DNA of 32,340 bases from the NCBI RefSeq assembly GCF_016802865.1, contig NZ_JAEVHM010000052.1, positions 1 through 32,340 on the forward strand, in the 5' to 3' direction. The notes below the pieces were generated by a model, which did no database searches, was not told the DNA's origin, and saw only the letters and a program-made list of their open reading frames with translations. The DNA comes from Micromonospora parastrephiae (GTDB taxonomy: Bacteria > Actinomycetota > Actinomycetes > Mycobacteriales > Micromonosporaceae). Below, piece after piece: positions 1 to 8,029 of this stretch. The position numbers and the translations under genes were made by a program. Position 1 is the stretch's first letter. Each line of letters opens with the position of its first letter.

Positions 1-147
1 GCCGACACCGGCGAGCAGCTCGACGCCCTGGACCGCGGCGATCCCGGTCACCTGGGCGACGCCCGGGTGTGCGCCGTGGACGAGCCGGTCGAGCGGGGCC
101 GGCTGGGTATGTGCGGCCTGCTGGACACCTATCCGGCGACCGCCTGA
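1..147 (+). CDS. C-terminal end of an unidentified protein (partial, starts before the window)
   Basis: Frame 1 is open from the first base to a TGA at 145-147 and gives 48 residues ending LLDTYPATA. The codons have the high third-position GC expected of coding DNA here. I do not recognise the family from this tail; it contains two cysteines and a run of acidic residues and shows no membrane segment. It lies 150 bp before the ABC transporter operon on the same strand. A promoter with its own operators follows it, so it is probably a separate transcription unit, though it may belong to the same pathway. Confidence 0.55.
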   Translation, partial: ADTGEQLDALDRGDPGHLGDARVCAVDEPVERGRLGMCGLLDTYPATA

Positions 148-190
148 CCGTCCCCGGGAGACGGTCGGCGCGGGCGGCGCAAACACATCG

Positions 191-206
191 AGGAAAGGCC
201 TTGCCT
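191..206. promoter_or_regulatory. Upstream LacI-type operator over the -35 box of the ABC transporter operon
   Basis: AGGAAAGGCCTTGCCT is an imperfect inverted repeat whose outer arms match those of the second operator at 231-248 (AGGAAAG... and ...TTGCCT). The two centres are 41 bp apart, close to four helical turns, so a dimeric LacI-family regulator could sit on the same DNA face at both. It overlaps the proposed -35 hexamer TTGCCT at 201-206. The regulator is not encoded in this window. Confidence 0.5.
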
Positions 207-229
207 GCTATTCAGGGGCCGCCTACGCT
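201..229 (+). promoter_or_regulatory. Predicted sigma70-like promoter of the ABC transporter operon
   Basis: TTGCCT (201-206) and TACGCT (224-229) are separated by 17 bp and fit the actinobacterial housekeeping promoter pattern. The expected start of transcription, near 236, falls inside the second operator. The promoter is therefore bracketed by operator sites, the arrangement expected for repression. Confidence 0.5.
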
Positions 230-230
230 C

Positions 231-248
231 CAGGAAAGCGTTTGCCTG
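231..248. promoter_or_regulatory. LacI-family operator at the predicted transcription start
   Basis: CAGGAAAGCGTTTGCCTG is an 18-bp inverted repeat (CAGG.AA.CG.TT.CCTG) with the central CG typical of LacI/GalR-family sites. The core AGGAAAGCGTTTGCCT differs at two of 16 positions from the site at 16759-16774 in front of the ThuA fusion gene, which suggests that both are bound by the same regulator. Confidence 0.65.
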
Positions 249-297
249 ATCCGCCGTCCGGCCCGGCGCACGGTGCCGAGCTCCGAGGAGGTTCCGT

Positions 298-1242
298 GTG
301 ACCGAGAACGCTCTGCACACGGCGGGCCGGCAGGCCGCCGCGACGGCGACCGGAACGCCCGCCGGCTCGGCGAGCACCAGCGGCGCCGGAACGTCCACGG
401 TGGTCGGTCCTCCGCCGGGCACGGGCGGCCGACCACCGCGACCGACGCTCGGCCGCCGCGCGGTGGCGGTCGCGGACTCGCTCTGGCGCCCGGCGCTGGT
501 GCTGGCCGCGTTGTTCGCGGCGTGGTGGTTCGTCGCCGCACAGGAATACGTGCCGAACTATCTGGTGCCCACGCCCGGCCAGGTCTGGACCACCATGACC
601 GAGCAGTGGTCCGAGCTGGCCCGGCACACCCTGGTCACGCTCTACGAGACGGTGCTCGGCTTCGTGCTGGCCGCCGCGCTGGGGCTGGCCGCCGCGGTCG
701 CCATCGCCTACTCCCGCACCCTGGACAAGGCGCTCTACCCGATCGTCCTGTTCGCACAGGTCATCCCGAAGATCGCCATCGCCCCGCTGCTCGTGGTCTG
801 GTTCGGCCTCGGCCTCACCCCGAAGGTCATCCTCGCGGTGCTCATCGCGTTCTTCCCGGTGGTCATCTCCGGCGTGGCCGGGCTGCGCTCCACCGACCCG
901 GAGCTGCTCGACCTCGCCGCCACGATGGGGGCCGGCCCCTGGCGGACGTTCCGCAAGATCCGCTTCCCGAACGCGCTGCCGCACCTGATGGCCGGCCTCA
1001 AGGTGGCCGTCACCCTCGCGGTCGTCGGCGCGGTGGTCGGTGAGTTCGTCGGCGCCAGCGAAGGGCTCGGCTACGTCCTGCTGCTGGCCAACGGCAACCT
1101 CGACGCCCCCCTGCTGTTCGCCGACCTGATCCTGATGTCCGCCATCGGCATCGTCCTGTTCGTCCTCGTCGAGATCGCCGAGGCTCTGCTCATCCCATGG
1201 CACGCCAGCCGCCGCGCCGGCGTGTCACTCACCACCTCCTGA
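298..1242 (+). CDS. ABC transporter permease, NitT/TauT/THI5-type
   Basis: This 314-residue inner-membrane subunit would form the channel of an importer with the lipoprotein and ATPase encoded next to it. The first ~60 residues are a Gly/Pro/Thr-rich cytoplasmic leader. Hydrophobic segments follow at about 64-82, 118-138, 148-172, 178-195, 235-253 and 275-297, as in the BPD_transp_1 (SsuC/TauC/ThiX) family. The EAA loop that contacts the ATPase is near 202-222 (LDLAATMGAGPWRTFRKI). The GTG at 298 is chosen because GAGGAGG at 285-291 is well spaced before it. The downstream lipoprotein gene starts 23 bp after the stop. The substrate cannot be read from the permease; the family carries sulfonates, nitrate, pyrimidines and similar small molecules. 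Confidence 0.9.
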   Translation: MTENALHTAGRQAAATATGTPAGSASTSGAGTSTVVGPPPGTGGRPPRPTLGRRAVAVADSLWRPALVLAALFAAWWFVAAQEYVPNYLVPTPGQVWTTMTEQWSELARHTLVTLYETVLGFVLAAALGLAAAVAIAYSRTLDKALYPIVLFAQVIPKIAIAPLLVVWFGLGLTPKVILAVLIAFFPVVISGVAGLRSTDPELLDLAATMGAGPWRTFRKIRFPNALPHLMAGLKVAVTLAVVGAVVGEFVGASEGLGYVLLLANGNLDAPLLFADLILMSAIGIVLFVLVEIAEALLIPWHASRRAGVSLTTS

Positions 1243-1265
1243 CCGACCCCATCACGGAGGCACCG

Positions 1266-2270
1266 ATGAAACGCACCGCCGCCACCATCCTGGCCACCGC
1301 CGCCCTGCTCCTCGCCACCACCGGCTGCGGCGGGGACGACTCCGCCGGCAAGACCGGCGCCGACGGCAGCAAACAGGTCACCCTCACCCTCAACTGGGTG
1401 CCGTACGGCGAACACGCGCCCTTCTACTACGGCCTGCAGAAGGGCTACTACTCCGCCGAGGGCATCGACCTGAAGATCCTGCCGGGCAACGGGTCCGGCA
1501 ACACGGTCAAGCAGGTCGCCCAGAAGCAGACCGACTTCGGCTGGGCGGACAGCCCGGTGCTGCTCAAGTCGGTGGCCAGCGGTATGCCGGTGCGCAGCCT
1601 CGGCGCGTACCTGGAGAAGGGCCCCTCCTCGGTGGAGTTCTTCACGGAGGAGAACATCAAGACCCCGGCCGACCTCAAGGGCAAGACCGTCGGCGGCACC
1701 CCCGGCGACGCCCTGTACGCGACCTTCCCGGCATGGCTGGAGAAGAACGGCCTCAAGAAGGACGACGTCAAGGTGGTCAACGTGGACGCGGCCGGCAAGA
1801 TCGCCGCGCTGGCCGAGGGCAAGGTCGACGCCATCATGGGCTTCTTCCACGACCAGGCTCCGACCATCGAGAGCAAGACCGGCAAGAAGGTCGACGTGCT
1901 GCTCTTCGCCGACTACGGGATGAACCTGCTCGGCACCGGTCTGGTCGCCAACACCCAGACCCTGCAGAAGGACCCGGAGCTGGCCCGCAAGTTCGTCCGG
2001 GCCACGCAGAAGAGCTGGGCCGACGCCGCACGGGACCCGGCCGGCGCGGTGAGCGCCATGACCGCGCTGGCCGAGAACGAGCCCGCCCCCGAGGTGCTCA
2101 CCAAGCAGCTCACCCTCAACCTCCCGCTGATCGGCGCCGAAGGCCCGCCCGGGGTGAACACCGAGGCCCAGTGGACCGAGACCATCGACCTGATGTCCCG
2201 CTACGCGGAGCTGAAGAACCCCGGGGCGCCCAACGCGTACTGGGACGCCTCGTACGCGGCGCAGGGGTGA
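1266..2270 (+). CDS. ABC transporter substrate-binding lipoprotein, NMT1/THI5-like
   Basis: A 334-residue solute receptor anchored outside the membrane. The signal peptide MKRTAATILATAALLLATTG ends at a lipobox cysteine (Cys21). After a polar linker the mature domain opens with LNWVPYGEHAPFYYGLQKGY at about 42-61, the hallmark of NMT1/THI5-like receptors that include pyrimidine-precursor binding proteins (ThiY). The ATG at 1266 is chosen over an in-frame ATG at 1197: GGAGG lies at 1256-1260 and the signal peptide begins exactly there. The ATPase gene follows after 4 bp. THI5-like folds bind many ligands, so thiamine-precursor uptake is not assumed. The sugar-type catabolic genes downstream argue for another ligand. 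Confidence 0.9.
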   Translation: MKRTAATILATAALLLATTGCGGDDSAGKTGADGSKQVTLTLNWVPYGEHAPFYYGLQKGYYSAEGIDLKILPGNGSGNTVKQVAQKQTDFGWADSPVLLKSVASGMPVRSLGAYLEKGPSSVEFFTEENIKTPADLKGKTVGGTPGDALYATFPAWLEKNGLKKDDVKVVNVDAAGKIAALAEGKVDAIMGFFHDQAPTIESKTGKKVDVLLFADYGMNLLGTGLVANTQTLQKDPELARKFVRATQKSWADAARDPAGAVSAMTALAENEPAPEVLTKQLTLNLPLIGAEGPPGVNTEAQWTETIDLMSRYAELKNPGAPNAYWDASYAAQG

Positions 2271-2274
2271 CCCG

Positions 2275-3069
2275 GTGACCGCCGCGCCGGCACGCACCGG
2301 CACCGCCATCGGGATGGCCGGGCTGACCGTCCGGTTCAGCACCCGGCGGTCGCAGACCACCGCCCTGGACGACGTGTCGCTGGACATCGAACCGGGGGAG
2401 TTCGTCACCATCGTCGGTCCGTCCGGCTGCGGCAAGTCCACCCTGTTGAAGATCGTCGCCGGGTTGGTCCGGCCGACCAGCGGCGAGGTGTCGCTGCTGG
2501 AGCGCCCGGTACGCGGCCCGCAGAAGGAGATCGGCTTCGTCTTCCAGAAGGCCGCGCTGCTGGAGTGGCGCGGCGCGCGGGCCAACATCCTGCTCCAGGC
2601 CGAGATGCGTGGCATGGACCGGACGAAGGCGGCCCGCCGGGCGGACGAACTGATCGAGATGACCGGCCTGACCGGCTTCGAGAAGGCGTTGCCGCACGAG
2701 TTGTCCGGTGGCATGCAGCAGCGGGTGGCACTCTGCCGCGCGCTGCTGCACGCCCCGCCGGTGCTGCTCATGGACGAGCCGTTCGGCGCACTGGACGCGC
2801 TGACCCGGGAGCAGATGAACGCCGAACTGCACCGGATCTGGCGGGAGACCGGCACCACCGTGGTGCTGGTGACCCATTCCATCGCCGAGGCGGTCTTCCT
2901 CGGCACCCGGGTGGTGGTGATGAGCGCCCGGCCCGGCCGGATCATCCGCACCTTTCCGGTCGAGCTGCCGGCCCACCGCGACTACGCGCAGGTGATGTCG
3001 GATCCCCGCTTCGACCGACTCGCCACCGACCTGCGCGGGTTGCTCGGCAGCGCGGCCGCCAACCACTGA
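2275..3069 (+). CDS. ABC transporter ATP-binding protein, NitT/TauT/SsuB-type
   Basis: A 264-residue cytoplasmic ATPase that powers the importer. All motifs are present: Walker A GPSGCGKST (48-56), Q-loop in VFQKAALLEWR, signature LSGGMQQ (143-149), Walker B VLLMDEP (163-169) and switch histidine in VTHS (His201). The sequence is closest to the SsuB/TauB/ThiZ group, which matches the permease and receptor. The start is a GTG 4 bp after the receptor stop, which implies translational coupling. The 39-bp gap to the oxidoreductase contains a GGAAGGA ribosome binding site and no obvious terminator, so the operon continues. Confidence 0.93.
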   Translation: MTAAPARTGTAIGMAGLTVRFSTRRSQTTALDDVSLDIEPGEFVTIVGPSGCGKSTLLKIVAGLVRPTSGEVSLLERPVRGPQKEIGFVFQKAALLEWRGARANILLQAEMRGMDRTKAARRADELIEMTGLTGFEKALPHELSGGMQQRVALCRALLHAPPVLLMDEPFGALDALTREQMNAELHRIWRETGTTVVLVTHSIAEAVFLGTRVVVMSARPGRIIRTFPVELPAHRDYAQVMSDPRFDRLATDLRGLLGSAAANH

Positions 3070-3108
3070 GACGCGAATCGGCACGACCGGCACGACGGAA
3101 GGAACACC

Positions 3109-4260
3109 ATGACCCGCAGGTCGATCGGCATCATCGTCAACGGCGTGACCGGAAGGATGGGCTACCGGCAGCACCTCGTCCGCTCGCTGTTGGCCATCCG
3201 CGAGTCCGGCGGCGTGACGCTGGCCGACGGCACGACCATCTGGCCGGAACCGGTCCTGGTCGGGCGCAACGAGACGAAGCTTCGCGAACTCGCCGAGCGG
3301 CACGGTCTGACCGACTGGACCACCGACCTGACCTCGGCGCTGGCCCGTGATGACGTCGAGATCTACTTCGACGCCCAGGTCACCCAGCAGCGGGAGAAGG
3401 CCATCCGGCAGGCCATCGAGGCCGGCAAGCACATCTACACGGAGAAGCCCCTCGCCGAGGACACCGCCGCCGCGCTCGACCTGGCGCGGGCCGCCGACGC
3501 GGCCGGCGTACGCACCGGCGTCGTGCAGGACAAGCTCTTTCTGCCGGGGCTGCGCAAGCTCAAGCGTCTCGTCGACGGGGGCTTCTTCGGCCGGATCCTC
3601 TCGGTGCGGGGCGAGTTCGGCTACTGGGTCTTCGAGGGTGACTGGCAGCCGGCGCAGCGTCCATCGTGGAACTACCGGGCCGAGGACGGCGGCGGCATCG
3701 TCGTGGACATGTTCCCGCACTGGCACTACGTGCTGGAGGAGCTGTTCGGCCGGGTCAACGCCGTGTCCTGCGTCATCGCCACTCACGTGCCCGAGCGGGT
3801 CGACGAGTCCGGCGGCACGTACGCGGCCACCGCCGACGACGCCGCCTACGCCGTGTTCGAGCTCGACGGCGGGGTGGTCGCGCAGCTCAACTCGTCCTGG
3901 TGTGTCCGGGTGCACCGCGACGAGCTGGTGGAGTTCCAGGTCGACGGCACCGAGGGCAGCGCGGTCGCCGGGCTGCGCCGCTGCCGGGTGCAGCACCGGG
4001 CGGTCACCCCGAAACCGGTGTGGAATCCCGACCTGCCGGTCACCGAGGACTTCCGCTCCCAGTGGGCCGAGGTGCCCGACAACGAGGATTTCGACAACGG
4101 CTTCAAGGTGCAGTGGGAGGCGTTCCTGCGGCACGTGGTAGCCGGTGAGCCGTTCCGGTGGGACTTCCTGGCCGGCGCACGCGGCGTGCAGCTCGCCGAG
4201 CTGGGGCTGCGCGCGGCCCGAAAGGGCGTCCGCGTCGAGGTGCCGGAGCTGCACGCGTGA
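3109..4260 (+). CDS. Gfo/Idh/MocA family NAD(P)-dependent oxidoreductase
   Basis: A 383-residue dehydrogenase of the glucose-fructose oxidoreductase / inositol dehydrogenase superfamily, which oxidises or reduces sugars, cyclitols and their derivatives. A Rossmann fold occupies the first ~130 residues with GVTGRMG at 12-18. The conserved EKP (Glu112-Pro114) that follows the nucleotide domain is present, and DMFPHWHY at 200-207 supplies likely active-site histidines. ATG 3109 is preceded by GGAAGGA. The stop overlaps the GTG start of the DUF993 gene (GTGA), so the two are translationally coupled. It probably acts on the imported compound together with the DUF993 and TIM-barrel proteins. The substrate is unknown. 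Confidence 0.9.
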   Translation: MTRRSIGIIVNGVTGRMGYRQHLVRSLLAIRESGGVTLADGTTIWPEPVLVGRNETKLRELAERHGLTDWTTDLTSALARDDVEIYFDAQVTQQREKAIRQAIEAGKHIYTEKPLAEDTAAALDLARAADAAGVRTGVVQDKLFLPGLRKLKRLVDGGFFGRILSVRGEFGYWVFEGDWQPAQRPSWNYRAEDGGGIVVDMFPHWHYVLEELFGRVNAVSCVIATHVPERVDESGGTYAATADDAAYAVFELDGGVVAQLNSSWCVRVHRDELVEFQVDGTEGSAVAGLRRCRVQHRAVTPKPVWNPDLPVTEDFRSQWAEVPDNEDFDNGFKVQWEAFLRHVVAGEPFRWDFLAGARGVQLAELGLRAARKGVRVEVPELHA

Positions 4261-5470
4261 GCGCGACGAGTGAGCCGGGCTCGCGAGCCCCACAGTCGCG
4301 GACGAAGGGTGGCCCGGCGAGCGCCACCGAGGTCGTGCTGCCCGCGGGACGGCGCTACCGGCTGAGCGGGGGGAGTGGTTTCGCCCGCCCGTCGGCGCCC
4401 GCGACCAGCCGCGTCGCGTACGCCGCCGCGCACGTGGTCGCCGACGCGGGCGCGGAGAACGTGCCGGGCGCCCCGGCGGCCGTGGACTGGGACACCACCC
4501 TCGCCTTCCGGCGGCACCTGTGGTCGTACGGGTTGGGGGTGGCCGAGGCGATGGACACGGCCCAACGGGGGATGGGGCTGGACTACCCGGCGACCCGCGA
4601 GCTGATCCGGCGCAGCGCCGCCGAGGCCCGTGCCGTGGGCGGACGGATCGTCGCCGGCGTCGGCACCGACCAGCTGCCGGCCGGCCGGGCCACCCTGTCG
4701 GCGGTCACCGCGGCGTACACCGAACAGCTCGACGACGTCCGCGCGGCCGGCGCCCGGCCGGTGCTGATGTGCAGCCGGCACCTGGCCGCCGCGGCACGCG
4801 GCCCGGAGGACTACCTGCGGGTGTACGACAAACTGCTGACCGCCGCCGAGGAGCCGGTGGTGCTGCACTGGCTGGGTCCCATGTTCGACCCCGCGCTGAC
4901 CGGCTACTGGGGCGCGGTCGATCTGGACCTGGCGGCCGACACGGTCGTCGAGCTGATCAAGGCGCACCAGTCCAGGGTGGATGGCATCAAGGTGTCGCTG
5001 CTGGACGCCGACCGGGAGGTCGCGCTGCGCGCCGGCTACCGGCGGGGGTACGTCTCTACACCGGTGACGACTTCCACTATCCCCAGTTGATCCGGGGCGA
5101 CGAGGTGGGCCACTCCGACGCGCTGCTCGGGGTGTTCGCGGCCATCGCGCCGGCCGCCGCCGCCGCGCTGGCCGCCCTGGACCGGGGGGACCGGTCCGCG
5201 TACGACGAGATCTTCGCGCCGACCGTGCCGCTGGCCCGGCACCTGTTCGCCGCGCCGACCTGGCACTACAAGACGGGGATCGTGTTCCTGGCCTGGCTGG
5301 CCGGGCACCAGGACCACTTCACCATGGTCGGCGGCGCGCAGTCCGGGCGTTCCCCGGCGCACCTGGCCACCCTGCTCACCCTGGCCGACGCGGCCGGGTT
5401 GCTGCCCGACGCCGAGCTGGCCGCGGCCCGCGCGCGGGCGTTGTTCACGGTCGCGGGAGTGGCGCAGTGA
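4257..5470 (+). pseudogene. DUF993 / dihydrodipicolinate-synthase-like protein, split by a one-base frameshift
   Basis: The gene starts at a GTG overlapping the previous stop and reads as a TIM-barrel protein of the DUF993 family (aldolase-like, related to the DHDPS superfamily). Features include the segments LMCSRHLAAAARGPEDY and EEPVVLHWLGPMFDP. After RAGYRR the frame runs into a stop at 5090. The next frame continues exactly with VRLYTGDDFHYPQLIRGDE and on to the stop at 5470. One extra G in the run at 5044-5048 would restore a ~404-residue protein. Everything on both sides is well conserved, so this is either a very recent mutation or a homopolymer sequencing error. The stop overlaps the GTG of the next gene. 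Families of this type cleave or dehydrate keto-acids or sugars; the actual reaction is not known. Confidence 0.8.
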
Positions 5471-6243
5471 GTCTCGCGCGGTTCTCCTTCAACCAGGCCA
5501 CCGCCCAGCGCTGGCCACTGCCCGACGTGGTCGCCGGCTGCGTGGCGGCCGGCGTGCCGGGCATCGGACTGTGGCGGGAGCCGGTTGGCGAGTACGGGCT
5601 GGCCCGCTCGGCGAAGCTGGTCCGCGACGCCGGCCTCACCGTCACGTCTCTGTGCCGGGGCGGGTTCTTCTCCGCCGACGACTGGCGCTCGGAGAACCTG
5701 CGGGCCATCGAGGAGGCGGCGACGCTGGGCGCCCCGGAGTTGGTGCTGGTCTCCGGCGGGCTGCCGGCGGGCAGCCGGGACGTCGACGGCGCCCGACGTC
5801 GGGTCGCCGACGCGATCGGCGAGCTGGCCCCGCACGCGGCGGCGGCGGGCGTCCGGCTGGCCATCGAGCCGCTGCACCCGATGTTCGCCGCCGACCGCTG
5901 CGTGATCGCCACGCTCGGGCAGGCGCTGGACATCGCCGAGCGGTTCGACCCGGCGGTGGTCGGTGTGGTCGTGGACGCGTACCACGTCTGGTGGGACGAC
6001 ACGGTGTACGCGCAGATCGCCCGGGCCGGTGCGCGGATCGCCGCGTTCCAGGTCTGCGACTGGGTGACCCCGCTGCCGGAGGGGGTGCTGCTCGGCCGGG
6101 CGCTGCCCGGCGACGGCTGCATCGAGCTGCGCCGGCTGCGCGAGGCGGTGGACGCGGCCGGTTACGTCGGCCCGATCGAGGTGGAGGTCTTCTCCGCCGA
6201 GGTGTGGGCACGCCCGGCCCGGAGGTGCTCGACGCGGCGATGA
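5467..6243 (+). CDS. Sugar phosphate isomerase/epimerase family TIM barrel (xylose-isomerase-like), C-terminus frameshifted
   Basis: A 258-residue reading of an AP-endonuclease-2 / xylose-isomerase-like TIM barrel. Recognisable strands include VPGIGLWREPVGEYG, GVRLAIEPLHPMF (metal-ligand Glu), VGVVVDAYHVWWDD (Asp/His) and IAAFQVCDW, followed by GPIEVEVFSAEVW (Glu). The GTG start overlaps the DUF993 stop. The last residues (ARPARRCSTRR) are out of character. The adjacent frame gives GPEVLDAAMTGYLRHVV with a stop at 6267-6269, the normal end for this family. One missing G/C near 6212-6217 explains this, so the intact gene would be 5467-6269. It probably isomerises, epimerises or hydrolyses an intermediate made by the oxidoreductase and DUF993 protein. 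Confidence 0.85.
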   Translation: MSLARFSFNQATAQRWPLPDVVAGCVAAGVPGIGLWREPVGEYGLARSAKLVRDAGLTVTSLCRGGFFSADDWRSENLRAIEEAATLGAPELVLVSGGLPAGSRDVDGARRRVADAIGELAPHAAAAGVRLAIEPLHPMFAADRCVIATLGQALDIAERFDPAVVGVVVDAYHVWWDDTVYAQIARAGARIAAFQVCDWVTPLPEGVLLGRALPGDGCIELRRLREAVDAAGYVGPIEVEVFSAEVWARPARRCSTRR

Positions 6244-6261
6244 CCGGCTACCTGCGTCACG

Positions 6262-7484
6262 TTGTCTGAGAGGCTGGGCGCGATCGGCCAGACCCGGCCG
6301 ATCGGCGATGAGGGCCCCGGACGGCGCTGGCGTCGGCGGTCGGCGCCTGGCTGGGCATCGGCACCGCCCCGGCCACGCTGGTGCTCGGCGCGGCCATGGC
6401 CGCCCGACACGGCGGCGCGGTGCCGGTGGCCGGGCTGCTGGTCGGCGGGTTGCTGATGGCGGCGCTGCTGTGGGGGCAGGGCCGGATCGGTCTGCGCCGG
6501 CCGCTCGGCGACGGGGGCACGCTGACCGCGGTGCTGCCCGCGTACCTGGGCGACACCTCGCGGCTGCTGCTGGCGGCGGTGCTGGCCGTGTCGATGGTCG
6601 GCTGGAACGGGTTCAACGTCGGTCTCGGCGGCGCGTCACTGGCCGCGTTGACGCACCTGCCGGGCTGGGCCGGGCCGGTCCTGCTGGAGGTGGCGGTCCT
6701 CGCCGTCTCCTGGGCGCCGGCCCGTTTCGGCAACGGGATCTCGGTGTTCACCACGCTCAGCGCGGTGGCCCTGGTCGGCTGGTGCCTGACGGTGCTGCCA
6801 CCACCCGGCGCGCCGGTCCGCCTCGCCACGGGTGGGCTCGCCGACGCCGCCGCGCTGATCGGCTACGCGGCGGTGTTCGCGTTGCGGGCACCGGACTTCA
6901 GCGTCGACCTGGCCCGCAGGCGGGACCTGGCCTGGTGCGTGGGACTGCTGGTCGGGCCGGCGCTGCTCGGGGTGCTCGCCGGTGCCGGCCTGTGGCTGCG
7001 GACCGGCTCAGCCGATGTGGTCGCGCTGCTCGCCGCCGGCTCGGGGTTGGCCGCGTACGCGAATCTGTTCGTCGCGGTGGCGGTCTTCGCCGCCGCGCTG
7101 ACCACCACGTACTCCGGGGCTCTGGCGGTCCGCGGCCTGACGCCGCGGGTGCCGGCTCGGGTGGCGATGCTGGCCGTCGCGGTGCTCGGCGGGATGCTGG
7201 CGGTGGCGCGTTTCGACCGTCTGGTGCTGCCCTGGCTGACCCTGCTGGCCGCCGCGTTGCCGGTGCTGGTGGTGCCGATGGCGACCGAGGCAGCCGCCCG
7301 CCGGCGCGGTCGTGCCCCGCGTACCGTGCCCGCCTGGTGTTGGGTGCCGCCGGCGCTGCTCGCGGTCGCCTGCACGCTCGCCGGGGTGGGCGTCGCGCCG
7401 CTGCTCGGGCTGGCCCTGGCCGCGTCGTGCACGGTGCTATGGCGGCGACGAGGAGGCGCGCCCCAAGCGGCTGGTGGCAGCTAG
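6262..7484 (+). pseudogene. NCS1-type (cytosine-permease-like) transporter, frameshifted near its N-terminus
   Basis: A membrane protein of about 407 residues with some eleven to twelve hydrophobic segments, resembling the nucleobase:cation symporter-1 / CodB family. Family-like segments are GIGTAPATLVLGAAMAARHG, VGWNGFNVGLGGASLA and APDFSVDLARRRDLAWCVG. The reading from TTG 6262 (SERLGAIGQTRPIGDEGP) loses frame at about 6314-6320. Adding one C in the CCCC run joins it to RTALASAVGAWLGIG and restores the protein. Without repair, the longest intact reading begins at GTG 6381 and lacks the first helix. It overlaps the isomerase gene and shares its operon, so it is a second uptake or export route for the same or a related substrate. 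Its stop overlaps that of the convergent small gene. Confidence 0.75.
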
Positions 7485-7786
7485 CGGGTGGCGTGCGGGC
7501 CGTGGTCGCTGACCTGGGCGTCGAACCAGTGGTGCAGCGCATCGCGAAGCTCCGCGTCGTCGGTGGCGTAGGTGGCGCGTGCGCCGTCGGGAATGGCTTC
7601 GTACTCGATGGTGATCCGCCCGCCGTGTGCCCGAAGCGTTGCCAGGCCGGGCATCTCGGTGCCATGGATGCGGGCGGGATCGCTGAAGTCACCGCGCCGG
7701 AATCGCTCGACCTCGGCGGCCAGATGCTGCTGGACGAGGGTGATCTGGGTGGGGTCGTGGGGGTCGTCGGCGACCACGGTCTGCAC
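7481..7786 (-). CDS. Small conserved actinobacterial protein (family often misnamed aspartate carbamoyltransferase), N-terminus uncertain
   Basis: The reading from GTG 7786 gives 101 residues with the conserved stretches GDFSDPARIHGTEMPGLATL, RITIEYEAIPDGA and ALHHWFDAQVSDHG. These recur in a small cytoplasmic actinobacterial family of unknown function. The same frame stays open upstream to 7852 and encodes FDLDRTTHRFVSTDTGG, which belongs to the family. That stretch has no start codon in frame, and a TGA lies at 7853-7855. A nearby ATG (7856) and GTGs (7870s) are in other frames. The true N-terminus is therefore probably about 20 residues longer and cut off by an indel near 7835-7845. The gene is convergent with the NCS1 permease. 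No enzymatic role should be inferred from the common annotation. Confidence 0.7.
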   Translation of the reverse strand: MQTVVADDPHDPTQITLVQQHLAAEVERFRRGDFSDPARIHGTEMPGLATLRAHGGRITIEYEAIPDGARATYATDDAELRDALHHWFDAQVSDHGPHATR

Positions 7787-7959
7787 GCCGCCGGTGTCGG
7801 TGCTGACGAAGCGGTGCGTGGTGCGGTCCAGGTCGAACGGCGCCGCTTTCGATCATGGTGTTGACGAGACACCACCTACCGCGCGTACGGTGATCTTGCC
7901 AGCACCGGCGTTCCGTAACACCGCGCAAATCCTCGATCAACCGTCGTGGACTTGGGTGG

Positions 7960-7971
7960 GGGAGCGCTCCC
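7960..7971. promoter_or_regulatory. CebR/CelR-like LacI operator palindrome upstream of the subtilase
   Basis: GGGAGCGCTCCC is a perfect 12-bp palindrome and matches the core of the known CebR/CelR operator (TGGGAGCGCTCCCA) that controls cellulose and cello-oligosaccharide genes in Streptomyces and Thermobifida. It lies 58 bp before the GTG at 8030. Only the 3' flanking A of the consensus is kept; the 5' flanking base is G instead of T. It differs from the AGGAAAGCG-type operators elsewhere in the window. Confidence 0.5.
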
Positions 7972-8029
7972 AATGGCGGGTCGTGATCAATGAGAGATGC
8001 TCCACAAGGGAGCAGTCGAAAGGAGCCTC

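Noticed and set aside
1266..2270. Thiamine-precursor (HMP) uptake as the role of the ABC transporter
   Set aside because: The receptor is THI5-like, but no thiamine genes or TPP riboswitch are present and the operon carries sugar-type enzymes under LacI-type control.
1071..4293. Long minus-strand open frames of 626 and 725 codons
   Set aside because: They lie antisense to clear ABC and oxidoreductase genes and read as Arg/Gly/His/Val-rich sequence, the usual shadow of GC-rich coding DNA.
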